Positions 51,319-59,118 of a stretch of 64,000 nt of DNA are shown one piece after another (position 1 is the stretch's first letter; the number at the start of each line of letters is the position of its first letter). The DNA is from Candidatus Latescibacterota bacterium (GTDB taxonomy: Bacteria; JAAXHH01): the NCBI GenBank assembly GCA_022822725.1, contig JAJEAN010000007.1, positions 2,367,045-2,431,044 on the forward strand. Direction: 5' to 3'. Under the pieces are notes generated by a model. It made no database searches, was not told where the DNA came from, and was given only the letters and a program-made list of their open reading frames with translations. Made by a program: the position numbers and the translations under genes.

Positions 51319-51678
51319 TTACGGCTTCGAGATCCACACGGGGTCTGGCGTAATGCTCGTTTCCGGCGTAGGACCCGTATCGTCCCACTCTTCCTCGTTC
51401 TCCAGCAGGAAGCCCGGCTCGACGGACATGTCGTGATCGCAGATGATCTGGCAGGAAAGCCGGACCTCGCCGAGTGCGCCCTTCTCCGTCAGCACGTCGC
51501 GTTCGGCCTCGGTCATCGTGGCCGGTTCGCCCGAGACGAAGTTCACACGGCAGGTCGTGCACTTGGCGTTGCCGCCGCAGCGGTGGCCGATGTTGACGCC
51601 GGTGCCTTCGATGGCCAGCACGAGACGCTGTCCCGATTCGACCTGGTTCTCTACGCCGTTTACGGTGAGTTTCGGCAT
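51319..51678 (-). CDS. [2Fe-2S] ferredoxin, plant/adrenodoxin type
   Basis: The 119-residue protein has the cluster pattern Cys34-x5-Cys40-x2-Cys43 (HRCGGNAKCTTCRVNF) and a fourth Cys in RLSCQIIC (about 76). A Glu/Pro-rich C-terminal tail follows. It would carry one electron to an oxygenase, hydroxylase or maturation enzyme. Several oxygenase genes lie nearby, but the 2-oxoglutarate type does not need a ferredoxin, so the partner is open. AAAGGAG lies 11 nt before the ATG. An 18-bp dyad sits in its upstream region. Confidence 0.88.
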   Translation of the reverse strand: MPKLTVNGVENQVESGQRLVLAIEGTGVNIGHRCGGNAKCTTCRVNFVSGEPATMTEAERDVLTEKGALGEVRLSCQIICDHDMSVEPGFLLENEEEWDDTGPTPETSITPDPVWISKP

Positions 51679-51699
51679 GATGACACGCTCCTTTGATGT

Positions 51700-51717
51700 A
51701 TTGTCAATGTTGACAAT
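51700..51717. promoter_or_regulatory. Perfect 18-bp inverted repeat upstream of ferredoxin
   Basis: ATTGTCAA-TG-TTGACAAT lies 22 bp before the ferredoxin start, each arm containing a TTGACA-like hexamer on one strand. It is well placed to be an operator over the promoter. The arms do not look like a Fur or IscR consensus. Confidence 0.5.
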
Positions 51718-51790
51718 GCTTTAAACGTCGTTTTTAACACCCGGGCAGCCGACACGCAGCCGGCACGCGGCAGACGCACAACCGGCGCGA

Positions 51791-52588
51791 TCAGCCTGTG
51801 ATAGTGTGCCCGAGCCGGTCACAGGTATGCTCCAGGTCCACCCACCGGTGCGGTCCGTCGGTCACGGCGTAACACACCTCGTACACCGGATGCTCCGTGG
51901 CCTTCAGGGCCAGTTCGATGATCTGCGTAATGTCCTCCTGGCTGCACCAGACCGAACGCAGGAAGGGCTCGGTGGCCTCGTTGTCCTTGTTGACCCAGCC
52001 GATGCGCAGGCAGACGACGGAGAAGCCATGGGCGTCGTGGTAGGTGCGGCAGATGCCTTCGCCCCACACCTTGCTGGCCGAATAGGGCTCGGTGGGACGG
52101 GGCGGGTCGGTGACCTTGACGATGGGCATGGGATCGGGAAGCCCCTCCAGGCGGCCTTTCAGGAGGGACACATAGGGTTCGGAGAACTGTCCGTACCCCC
52201 AGCTCGCCATGACCGAACTCGCATAGATCAGCCGACGGATGCCCTCCTCCCGGCAGACCTCCAGCACATTGTAGGTGCCGCGGATATTGCTCTCCAGAAT
52301 GGTCTCGAAGGATGCGCCTGGATCGGGGACCGCGCCTAGATGGACGACCGCGTCCATGCCGGAGAGCGCGCGGGACACGGCGTCGCGGTCGGTCAGGTCG
52401 GCCAGCGAGAAGCGGTCGTCCGGAATGCGCAGCAGGTCCTCGTCGTCGATGCGGTCCGAAGAAGCCGTCCGCCTGCCGCTGCCATAGGCTTCGTACTCAT
52501 CCTTTCCGCTCAAGTGCCGGTACGTCAGGTTGCCGATCAATCCATACGCGCCCGTTACGTGCACCTTCAAGGGTCTTCCCTCGCTCAT
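51791..52588 (-). CDS. NAD(P)-dependent epimerase/dehydratase (extended SDR)
   Basis: The 265-residue protein has the Rossmann motif TGAYGLIG (about 12-19), DAVVHLGAVPDP, a Ser in YASSVMASWGYG and the catalytic YSASK (about 169-173). Size and the HLGA/YxxxK pattern resemble uronate dehydrogenase and related short extended-SDRs; the substrate cannot be named. GAGGAACC precedes the ATG. It follows pruA by 58 bp on the same strand and may be co-transcribed. Confidence 0.87.
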   Translation of the reverse strand: MSEGRPLKVHVTGAYGLIGNLTYRHLSGKDEYEAYGSGRRTASSDRIDDEDLLRIPDDRFSLADLTDRDAVSRALSGMDAVVHLGAVPDPGASFETILESNIRGTYNVLEVCREEGIRRLIYASSVMASWGYGQFSEPYVSLLKGRLEGLPDPMPIVKVTDPPRPTEPYSASKVWGEGICRTYHDAHGFSVVCLRIGWVNKDNEATEPFLRSVWCSQEDITQIIELALKATEHPVYEVCYAVTDGPHRWVDLEHTCDRLGHTITG

Positions 52589-52646
52589 TGGTTCCTCCAG
52601 TTGAACTTCTGAACTTCTGTGAATCGATCATCAGTGGACCGCCGGC

Positions 52647-54278
52647 TCACCCCTCGTCCATGAAAGGATACCGCCAATCCGTCGGCGGGACCATGGTTTC
52701 CTTGATCGTCCGGGCGCTCATCCAGCGGAGCAGGTTCATCGGGCTGCCCGCCTTGTCGTTCGTGCCCGACGCCCGCGCTCCGCCGAAGGGCTGCTGCCCG
52801 ACCACGGCCCCGGTGGGCTTGTCGTTGACGTAGAAATTGCCAGCCGCGTTGCGCAGCGCGTCCGAAATGCGCACGATGGCCGCGCGGTCCCGCGCGAAGA
52901 CGGACCCGGTCAGGGCATAGGGCGACGTGGTGTCGCAAAGCGCGAGGGTCTCTTCCAGCCGGTCGTCCTCGTATACGTATATCGTCAGCACCGGGCCGAA
53001 GATCTCCTCCTCCATGGTCCTGAACCGCGGGTTCGTCGTCACGATGGTCGTCGGCTCGACGAACCAGCCCCGCTCGCGGTCGCAACCGCCGCCGGTGACG
53101 ATCTCGGCGTCGTCCGCCGACCGGGCGTATTCGATGTAACCGGCGATGTTGTCGAAGGACGCCTCGTCGATCACGGCCGCCATGAAGTTAGTGAAGTCTT
53201 CGGGATCCCCCATCCTGATCCGGGCCACCTCCGCCGTGAACCGGTCCCTGAAGGCCGGCCAAAGGGAGCGGGGCACGTACATCCGGGAGGCCGCGGAACA
53301 CTTCTGCCCCTGGTATTCGAAGGCGCCGCGCACCGCCGCCGCGACCAGGGCTTCCACGTCCGCCGATGCGTGGACGAAGATGAAGTCCTTGCCGCCCGTC
53401 TCGCCCACGATGCGGGGGTAGTATTTCATGCGCGCCAGGTTGCCGGCCACGGTGCGGTACATCCGCTGGAACGTGTCCGTGGAACCGGTGAAGTGAATGC
53501 CGGACAGGTCGGGGTTCTCGAGCACCGGATCGCCCACCTCGGCCCCTGAACCCGGGATGAAGTTGATGACACCGGGTGGCAGGCCGGCTTCCTGCAGCAA
53601 CCGCATGACGTGCCAGGCCGAGTAGACGGCCGAGGAGGCCGGTTTCCAGAGTACCGTGCAGCCGGTGAGGGCCGGCGCCGTGGGCAGGTTCCCGCCGATG
53701 GCCGTGAAATTGAAGGGCGTGACGGCGAATACGAATCCCTCGAGGGCCCGGTACTCCAGGCGGTTCCACACGCCCGGCGATGAAGCGGGCTGGTCGCTCA
53801 TGAGCTGCGCCAGGTAGCTGACGTTGAACCGCCAGAAGTCGATCAGTTCGCAGGCCGAGTCGATCTCCGCCTGGAAGATCGTCTTGGACTGGCCCAGCAT
53901 GGTCGCGGCGTTGACCGTCTGCCGCCACGGTCCGGCCAGCAGGTCGGCCGCCTTCATGATGACCGACGCCCGCTGCTCCCAGGGCATGACGGACCACGCG
54001 GCCCGGGCTTCCAGGGCTGCTTCGATCGCCATGCGGACCTCGGTTTCGCCGGCCTTGTGATATACGCCAAGGTCCAACGCGTGGTCATGGGGCGCTCGCA
54101 GCGGCGCCGTGTTGCCCGTCCTCACCTCCCGGCCGCCGATGACCAGCGGGACCTCGATGGGGGTGGATTTCAGTTCGCCGAGCTTCGCCTTGACGGCGGC
54201 TCTTTCCGGCGATCCGGGGGCGTAGTCCAGGACCGGTTCGTTGTAGGGCTGAGGGGGGTTGAAGCGTGCGTTGGCCAT
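52647..54278 (-). CDS. pruA: L-glutamate gamma-semialdehyde (1-pyrroline-5-carboxylate) dehydrogenase
   Basis: The enzyme oxidises glutamate semialdehyde to glutamate with NAD+ in proline catabolism. I start at the ATG at 54278 (MANARFNPPQPYNEPVLDYAPGSPER), giving 543 aa, the usual length for the stand-alone type. ALDH motifs are FTGSTDTFQRMYR, the Glu in VGETGGKDF (about 295), the catalytic Cys in EYQGQKCSAASRMYVP (about 329) and EEEIFGPVLTIYVY. The -10 of a TTGACA promoter ends 6 nt before the ATG, supporting this start. The proline dehydrogenase partner is not in the window. Confidence 0.95.
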   Translation of the reverse strand: MANARFNPPQPYNEPVLDYAPGSPERAAVKAKLGELKSTPIEVPLVIGGREVRTGNTAPLRAPHDHALDLGVYHKAGETEVRMAIEAALEARAAWSVMPWEQRASVIMKAADLLAGPWRQTVNAATMLGQSKTIFQAEIDSACELIDFWRFNVSYLAQLMSDQPASSPGVWNRLEYRALEGFVFAVTPFNFTAIGGNLPTAPALTGCTVLWKPASSAVYSAWHVMRLLQEAGLPPGVINFIPGSGAEVGDPVLENPDLSGIHFTGSTDTFQRMYRTVAGNLARMKYYPRIVGETGGKDFIFVHASADVEALVAAAVRGAFEYQGQKCSAASRMYVPRSLWPAFRDRFTAEVARIRMGDPEDFTNFMAAVIDEASFDNIAGYIEYARSADDAEIVTGGGCDRERGWFVEPTTIVTTNPRFRTMEEEIFGPVLTIYVYEDDRLEETLALCDTTSPYALTGSVFARDRAAIVRISDALRNAAGNFYVNDKPTGAVVGQQPFGGARASGTNDKAGSPMNLLRWMSARTIKETMVPPTDWRYPFMDEG

Positions 54279-54284
54279 GTTCCT

Positions 54285-54314
54285 TATGTATCCGGCGCGC
54301 GGCCGATGTGTCAA
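54285..54314 (-). promoter_or_regulatory. pruA promoter, probably giving a leaderless mRNA
   Basis: On the minus strand TTGACA (54314-54309), an 18-bp spacer and TACATA (54290-54285). Only 6 nt separate the -10 from the ATG at 54278, so transcription would start at about the start codon. Confidence 0.5.
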
Positions 54315-54417
54315 CTGTTTTGTAGGCCGCCTGGCGGCATCCCGCCCCGCTTATTCGCGCTGATCCGCAGCACTCCCTACGGCGCTCCCCACCGCGCTCC
54401 CCACGGCCATTTTACCC

Positions 54418-54447
54418 TTGCCAGACCCCGCGGTGAAATGAGATATT
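54418..54447 (+). promoter_or_regulatory. Candidate promoter for the IPNS-like oxygenase
   Basis: TTGCCA at 54418-54423, an 18-bp spacer and GATATT at 54442-54447, about 115 bp before the gene. Just upstream (about 54380-54406) GGCGCTCCCCAC and CGCGCTCCCCAC form another short duplication. Confidence 0.4.
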
Positions 54448-54562
54448 AGGGGTATAAACCGAAGTCATACACGCGAGTTATGCAACCAGGAAGAACGAGG
54501 TTCGCGGCCGCCATAAACAGCAGTTGTTCGGAACGGCAGCCGCCCGGACCGGGGGTATGGTC

Positions 54563-55651
54563 ATGAGCACCGATCAGGCGAAACAGGAACACGGCATCAA
54601 AGCGGTTAACCAGGAATACACGCAGTACGACCAGGTGGAAAAGGAACAGACCTACAACCTGGCCGAAGGCGCGGCGGAAGAGGAGTTTGACGAGGAAACG
54701 CAGATCAGGACCTGCGACATGAGCCTGTTCCTTCACGGCGGCCCGGAGGGCAAAGCGCAGTTTGCCCGGGACATCGGCGAGGCCATGGAGGGCATCGGCT
54801 TCGTGATCCTCGAGAACCACGAAATACCGCCCGGCCTGTACGTCGAGGTGGAACATAAGGTGGCCGAGTTCTTCACGGTTACGCCCCTGGCGGACAAGAT
54901 GAAGTACGAAGCCCAGCGCCACGGCTCGGTCAACCAGGGCTATTTTCCCATCAAGCAGACCAGCCGGATGCATCCCGACCTCGTCGAGGGCTGGGTATTC
55001 TGCCGCCGGGCCTTCAACCTGGGCGAGAACCCGGACTACCGCGAGACGGATTACTGGCCCGCGGCCGGGTACGAACCGTTCTTCCGGCAGGTCATCCAGC
55101 GCCACGAGAAGCTGATCCTGCCTCTCATGCAGAGCATCCTCGCCTACCTGGGCTGTGATTCATCGCTCTACGACGAAAAGCTGACGCGGACGAACTTCGG
55201 CTTCCGGCTGAACTACTACCCGCCCATCACGAAAGAGGACGACGAGTCCGGGGCCGGCCGCATGCTGGGCCACGAGGACGTCGACCTGTTCACCATCCTG
55301 CCCTCCCACGGTGTGGACGGCCTGCAGGTGCTCAACCGGGAAAACATGAAGTGGATCCGCCTCAATCCGCCGGAAGGCAGCATCATCATCAACACGGGCG
55401 ACTACATGCAGCGGATCACCAACGACCGCCTGCCCTCCACGACCCACCGGGTCAGCAAGCCGCTCGATACCAGCCTGTTCGAAAAGGCCCGCATCAGCAT
55501 CCCCATGGCCGTCTACGTCTGGGAGGAGGAGATGCTCGAGGTGCTGCCCAACACGGGCAAGCCGAAATACGAACCCATCTCTGCGGTCCAGTTCCACACC
55601 CGGACCACGAGCAAGTACTACGGCGACGACTACGCGGTGGACGAAGACTGA
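54563..55651 (+). CDS. Isopenicillin-N-synthase-like 2OG-Fe(II) oxygenase
   Basis: From MSTDQAKQEH (ATG 54563; another ATG two codons earlier) the protein is 362 aa. The N-terminal half has GEAMEGIGFVILENHEIP, typical of this plant-like oxygenase group. The core holds the HxD pair in LGHEDVDLFTIL (about 236-247), the distal His in STTHRVS (about 293-299) and the 2-oxoglutarate Arg in ARISIPM a few residues on. The substrate is unknown. The short acidic C-terminus (DDYAVDED) and stop lie in a 42-bp duplicated unit. The PhyH gene follows in the same direction. Confidence 0.88.
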   Translation: MSTDQAKQEHGIKAVNQEYTQYDQVEKEQTYNLAEGAAEEEFDEETQIRTCDMSLFLHGGPEGKAQFARDIGEAMEGIGFVILENHEIPPGLYVEVEHKVAEFFTVTPLADKMKYEAQRHGSVNQGYFPIKQTSRMHPDLVEGWVFCRRAFNLGENPDYRETDYWPAAGYEPFFRQVIQRHEKLILPLMQSILAYLGCDSSLYDEKLTRTNFGFRLNYYPPITKEDDESGAGRMLGHEDVDLFTILPSHGVDGLQVLNRENMKWIRLNPPEGSIIINTGDYMQRITNDRLPSTTHRVSKPLDTSLFEKARISIPMAVYVWEEEMLEVLPNTGKPKYEPISAVQFHTRTTSKYYGDDYAVDED

Positions 55652-55708
55652 TAGATCTCGGTGGACGACGATTACGCGGTGGACGAAGACTGAAAGATCG
55701 CGGCGGAT
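55625..55708. repeat. 42-bp tandem duplication covering the 3' end and stop of the oxygenase gene
   Basis: Units 55625-55666 and 55667-55708 both read GACGA(C/T)TACGCGGTGG, then ACGAAGACTGA and AGATC, with about 5 differences. The second unit repeats the last eight codons and the stop TGA in the same phase. Confidence 0.88.
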
Positions 55709-55817
55709 GGGATTCTGCGAGAACGAGAAGGACGACGATCGGTATTTCCGAGTTGGTCGACGTCTGACACTTCCAGGTTGGCCGACGCATGAGCATTGAT
55801 CCGGTAAAGGAGAGCGC

Positions 55818-56591
55818 ATGACCCCCCAAGAACGGTACCTCTTCGACCTGCAGGGCTTCATCGAAGTCCCGGACGCCCTCGACGCCGGGCAACTCGCCGA
55901 GTTGAACCGCATCCTCGACGACAAGATCGAAGATGCCATGGAACCCGGCGCCACTACGCACCGTTTCGGCTTCACCCTGCTCGACTGGGGACCCGCCTAC
56001 CGGGCATTGATCGACAACCCGCGGATAGATCCTTACCTGGAGCAACTGATCGGGCCCAAGTACCGGCTGGATCACGACTACGCCGACATCATCCGCAAAG
56101 GCGACGGACCCATCGGCACGACCCTCCACGGCGGCGCCATCCCCTTCGATCCCCTCTACTCCTACACCTGCGTCAACCAGGAGATCCGGTGCGGCCTGAC
56201 CGTGGTCGCTTACAACCTGAAGGACGTGAACCCGGGCGACGGCGGCTTCGGGTGCGTGCCCGGCAGCCACAAAAGCAATTTCCGGTTCCCCGACGAATGG
56301 CGCAACCTCAAGTCCGACCAGCCCTTCATCCGCGCCGTGACCGGCAAGGCCGGCACCGCCGTCATCTTCACCGAGGCCCTGACCCACGGCACCATGCCCT
56401 GGCACGGCGACGAGCGCCGCACCCTCTTCTACAAGTACTCGCCCAACTCGGTCTCCTGGTACGCCCAGTACTACGACCCGGACTGGTACGACGATCTGAC
56501 GGATAAGCAGTTTCAAATCCTCGAGGCGCCGAATGCGCGGTACCGGAAGCGTGAGCGGAGCCGCCGCGGGATCGGGGTCGGGATGGAGTGA
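55818..56591 (+). CDS. PhyH-like family protein with unusual metal-site region
   Basis: The 257-residue protein starts YLFDLQGFIEVPDALDAGQL, a PhyH-type N-terminus, and has GDGGFGCVPGSHKSNF and a late ALTHGTMPWHG holding the expected distal His. In place of the usual HxD I see TTLHGGAIPFDPLY, with the Asp several residues from the His. The same LHGG pattern occurs in a subgroup of PhyH-like proteins, so it may bind metal differently. AAAGGAG lies 6 nt before the ATG. Activity is therefore uncertain. Confidence 0.8.
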   Translation: MTPQERYLFDLQGFIEVPDALDAGQLAELNRILDDKIEDAMEPGATTHRFGFTLLDWGPAYRALIDNPRIDPYLEQLIGPKYRLDHDYADIIRKGDGPIGTTLHGGAIPFDPLYSYTCVNQEIRCGLTVVAYNLKDVNPGDGGFGCVPGSHKSNFRFPDEWRNLKSDQPFIRAVTGKAGTAVIFTEALTHGTMPWHGDERRTLFYKYSPNSVSWYAQYYDPDWYDDLTDKQFQILEAPNARYRKRERSRRGIGVGME

Positions 56592-56599
56592 AGATCGAC

Positions 56600-57526
56600 T
56601 CACCCCGCCGCCCTGAATACCTCGAACCGACGGTCCAGCCGGTCCCGGTCAGGGTAGTCCCGCGATCGGGAAGGTAGATGTAATTCCGAACCATTCAGCT
56701 GCTTGAGCGCCTTGAGCATGGGACCGTCTTCCTGGTCCAGCAGTCGGTCGGATACGTGCAGCCGGTAGTCGGGATCGATACCGATCAGGTGTGCGTCAAA
56801 GGCCGCGTGATGGATCTTGGACAGGGCCAGTCCGTTCGGTACAACGGGTTGTCCCAGTGCCTCGTCTCCATCGGCAATGATGTGGGCGGCGTCCAGCAGT
56901 TGTGTTTCCGGCAGGCCGGTAATGGCACAGCGGCGGCCGTAGGCATATAGGACCGCTTCTCGAAAGGTAGCCTGGTGCAGGCGTTCCTTTACCATGCGCA
57001 GCGCATACCGGCGCTCGGTCGCGTTGCCTGGCGCTGTAAGACCTTCCTGATACGGGATTCCGAAGGTGAGCGTAGACTTCAGGGCGAATCCATCCCACCC
57101 GGATATGTAGGTGGGAATGACCGACTGATAACGGCCGGGAGACACGCCGAGAAAGTAGATCACGGGAACCTGATTCTCCCAGGCCTCCTTTAGCCACCGA
57201 TTGTCCGCCGCTTCCGGGTCCTTTCCCATGAACGCATAGTCCACGGTTTCCTCGCCATCGAAGATCTGGCGATGGACCTGCCGCTGGTCGTCGTACCAAA
57301 TCCTGCCGCCCGGCCTGGGGAACACAGTCCTGATCGAAAGTAGGTAGCGCATCTGCCGAGGCTTGAAGATCCCACGTTGCGGATTGACCAGGGGAATGCG
57401 TTCCCCTTCGAATATGAACCCCGGACCCAGTTCGACCCTGGTCAGGTGGCCGTGGGCCTCGCTCAATCGCTGCACGTGATCGAAGGCGGCCATCCGCATC
57501 CTGGTATCGATATCGTCAAGTTGCAT
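56600..57526 (-). CDS. HNH endonuclease (HNH_2 type), second gene of a pair
   Basis: In the 308-residue protein the C-terminal third is an HNH_2 nuclease: RRCAITGL (about 199-205), LDAAHIIADGDE with His215, then NGLALSKIHHAAFD with Asn231 and His239/240. The N-terminal 170 residues contain GIFKPRQMRYLLSIRTV and YIPGWDG-like segments (here YISGWDG) common to a group of predicted restriction HNH proteins; this part may read DNA. It starts 9 nt after the upstream HNH gene stop (stop 57536). Probable target: modified or foreign DNA (inference from family). Confidence 0.82.
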   Translation of the reverse strand: MQLDDIDTRMRMAAFDHVQRLSEAHGHLTRVELGPGFIFEGERIPLVNPQRGIFKPRQMRYLLSIRTVFPRPGGRIWYDDQRQVHRQIFDGEETVDYAFMGKDPEAADNRWLKEAWENQVPVIYFLGVSPGRYQSVIPTYISGWDGFALKSTLTFGIPYQEGLTAPGNATERRYALRMVKERLHQATFREAVLYAYGRRCAITGLPETQLLDAAHIIADGDEALGQPVVPNGLALSKIHHAAFDAHLIGIDPDYRLHVSDRLLDQEDGPMLKALKQLNGSELHLPSRSRDYPDRDRLDRRFEVFRAAG

Positions 57527-57535
57527 GGCGGATCA

Positions 57536-58498
57536 TCACCCCCGGTAAATCTTCTCGTTGTGCCAGGACAGCACCTCGGCGTCCGGCCGGTCTGCTACCT
57601 TACTGGGAACGACGATCTGTTTCCCGTGCAGTGCATAGTAGTCCCGACCGTTCTCGAACTCCTCGCGGACCCGCCCGCTGACCTCGAAGTTCAATTCCGG
57701 GGTCACCGTTACATATCCCGAATCGAACAGTCCATGTATATCCCGCCTGAGCAGCAGTCCGTTCGGGGCCTCGTGGATGCCCCCTTCGCTATACGGACGA
57801 ATGTGTGCCGCGTCGAGGGCCGGCAGCGTCCGCTCGCGGGTAACCGCGCAGCGTCTGTCATAAAGGTCGGTTACAAGCGCTCTGAAAGCACCTTGACCGA
57901 GGCGCGGTTTTACCAACTGCGGTTTGCCAAACAGGGCTTCCCCGGCCGGCAGACCGGAGATTTCGGAGACGACGCCTTCAGTATCAGCGGGCATACTCGT
58001 TGCCTGTCGGAATACCAATCGGTCATTGACCTCATCCCACAGTGCCCGTCCTTCTGCATCGTTGGTGCTGAACGTCTTTAACGACACGATATTGGGCGAC
58101 CAGGACGACGGGACCTTTATGAATTCGGACTCATCGAAGAAGAACGGCTGGGTCAGGATCCGGCAACCTATCCTGAAATCGCTCATGTCGTTCGGGTCGG
58201 CGCTTCGGTAACGCGAGATACGATCGCGCATTTCCCGAAGTGTCCTGGCGCCGTTCGCGTCACCGAACGCTTCCCAGGCCAGGGAACAGGGCAGTTCATT
58301 GGCATAAGCGAAAACGCCGCCGCCAACGATCATGTTGTAAGGGGCATGCAGCTTGAACAGGAACAGTTCACCAGGACGAAGCGCCTTGAAGTTCCTCGGG
58401 GAAGGCGCCCAGAAGTTGACCTCGTCCAGATGTGGCGCACTCCGGAGGGTCTTAAACCAGTCACCATCGGTTACGGCAACGACCAGCTTGATGTCCAA
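57536..58498 (-). CDS. HNH endonuclease with N-terminal EVE/PUA-like domain
   Basis: The TTG start at 58498 has AGGAG 8 nt upstream. The 320-residue protein has an N-terminal module (about 1-165) with DEVNFWAPSPRNFKALRPGELFLFKLH and IVGGGVFA, the strand pattern of PUA/EVE-like folds that bind modified bases. The HNH_2 nuclease follows at about 205-265: DRRCAVT, DAAHIRPYSEGG (His232), then NGLLLRRDIHGLFD (Asn246, His255). A related HNH gene follows 9 nt later, so the two form an operon, perhaps a modification-dependent restriction pair (inference). Confidence 0.85.
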   Translation of the reverse strand: MDIKLVVAVTDGDWFKTLRSAPHLDEVNFWAPSPRNFKALRPGELFLFKLHAPYNMIVGGGVFAYANELPCSLAWEAFGDANGARTLREMRDRISRYRSADPNDMSDFRIGCRILTQPFFFDESEFIKVPSSWSPNIVSLKTFSTNDAEGRALWDEVNDRLVFRQATSMPADTEGVVSEISGLPAGEALFGKPQLVKPRLGQGAFRALVTDLYDRRCAVTRERTLPALDAAHIRPYSEGGIHEAPNGLLLRRDIHGLFDSGYVTVTPELNFEVSGRVREEFENGRDYYALHGKQIVVPSKVADRPDAEVLSWHNEKIYRG

Positions 58499-58580
58499 CG
58501 AATCGACTCCTGTTTGTCCACGAGAACTATAGGACTCAGGGAAAACCGAACGCCAATCAATTCCAGCCGGACGGATGTTA

Positions 58581-58589
58581 ATTATAGCA
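58581..58589 (-). promoter_or_regulatory. Extended -10 promoter for the HNH operon
   Basis: On the minus strand TGCTATAAT (58589-58581) is an exact TATAAT with the TGn extension. The upstream sequence has no good -35, as is usual for extended -10 promoters. Transcription would start near 58574, leaving a 75-nt leader. Confidence 0.6.
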
Positions 58590-58769
58590 CTGAATATTTG
58601 AAAATAAAAACATCTTCCATGTCAGGTCAAGTGCCGCTTGTGTAACTCGGCTTTTAAAATGTCAGGTGCCCGGGCGAGTGCTTCCGGATTGCCTTGACCA
58701 ATAGTACAGGTTAGTTTACTGAACATCTTTAAACCGGACCTCAATCGGAAATAGATCATAAAGGGGCGT

Positions 58770-59009
58770 ATGAAAAAAGACAGAAACTCGAAAGGCAAAA
58801 AAAGTCGTCGACTGCAACCTCAGAACGACAAGCATGACAAGAACGCCAAACATGGCAACTCGGTCGATGGAAACAACCCGCCAGCCACACTGGCAGAAGC
58901 GATCCGTGCTCGATTTGCACCCCTGGGCGGCGTAGAACTGGAACTGCCTCCGCGCGAACCAATGCGGGATCCGCCGGATTTCATGCGCGATACACCGGAT
59001 TTCAAGTGA
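58770..59009 (+). CDS. Small hypothetical protein with duplicated C-terminus
   Basis: The ATG at 58770 has AAGGGG 4 nt upstream. The 79 residues are very basic and Lys/Asn-rich at the start (KKDRNSKGKKSRRLQPQND), then ATLAEAIRARFAPLGGVELELPPRE, and end with two copies of MR-D-PPDF type (21-bp repeat 58962-59003) directly before the stop. A weak TTGACC-17-TACTGA is near 58694. No family recognised; could be an antitoxin-like or spurious ORF. Its position between defence-like genes and a GH gene gives no clear clue. Confidence 0.4.
   Translation: MKKDRNSKGKKSRRLQPQNDKHDKNAKHGNSVDGNNPPATLAEAIRARFAPLGGVELELPPREPMRDPPDFMRDTPDFK
58962..59003. repeat. 21-bp duplication at the 3' end of the small ORF
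   Basis: ATGCGGGATCC-GCCGGATTTC (58962-58982) is followed by ATGCGCGATAC-ACCGGATTTC (58983-59003); the stop comes two codons later. Confidence 0.8.
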
Positions 59010-59118
59010 GACAAACGCACCAGCACTTAACAGCATCTCCATGAAATCGTAGAACCTGCACACTATATCGAAAGCGGTCCGTTCCACCACCAGCACCCCC
59101 ACCCCCAAAGGAAACCCC

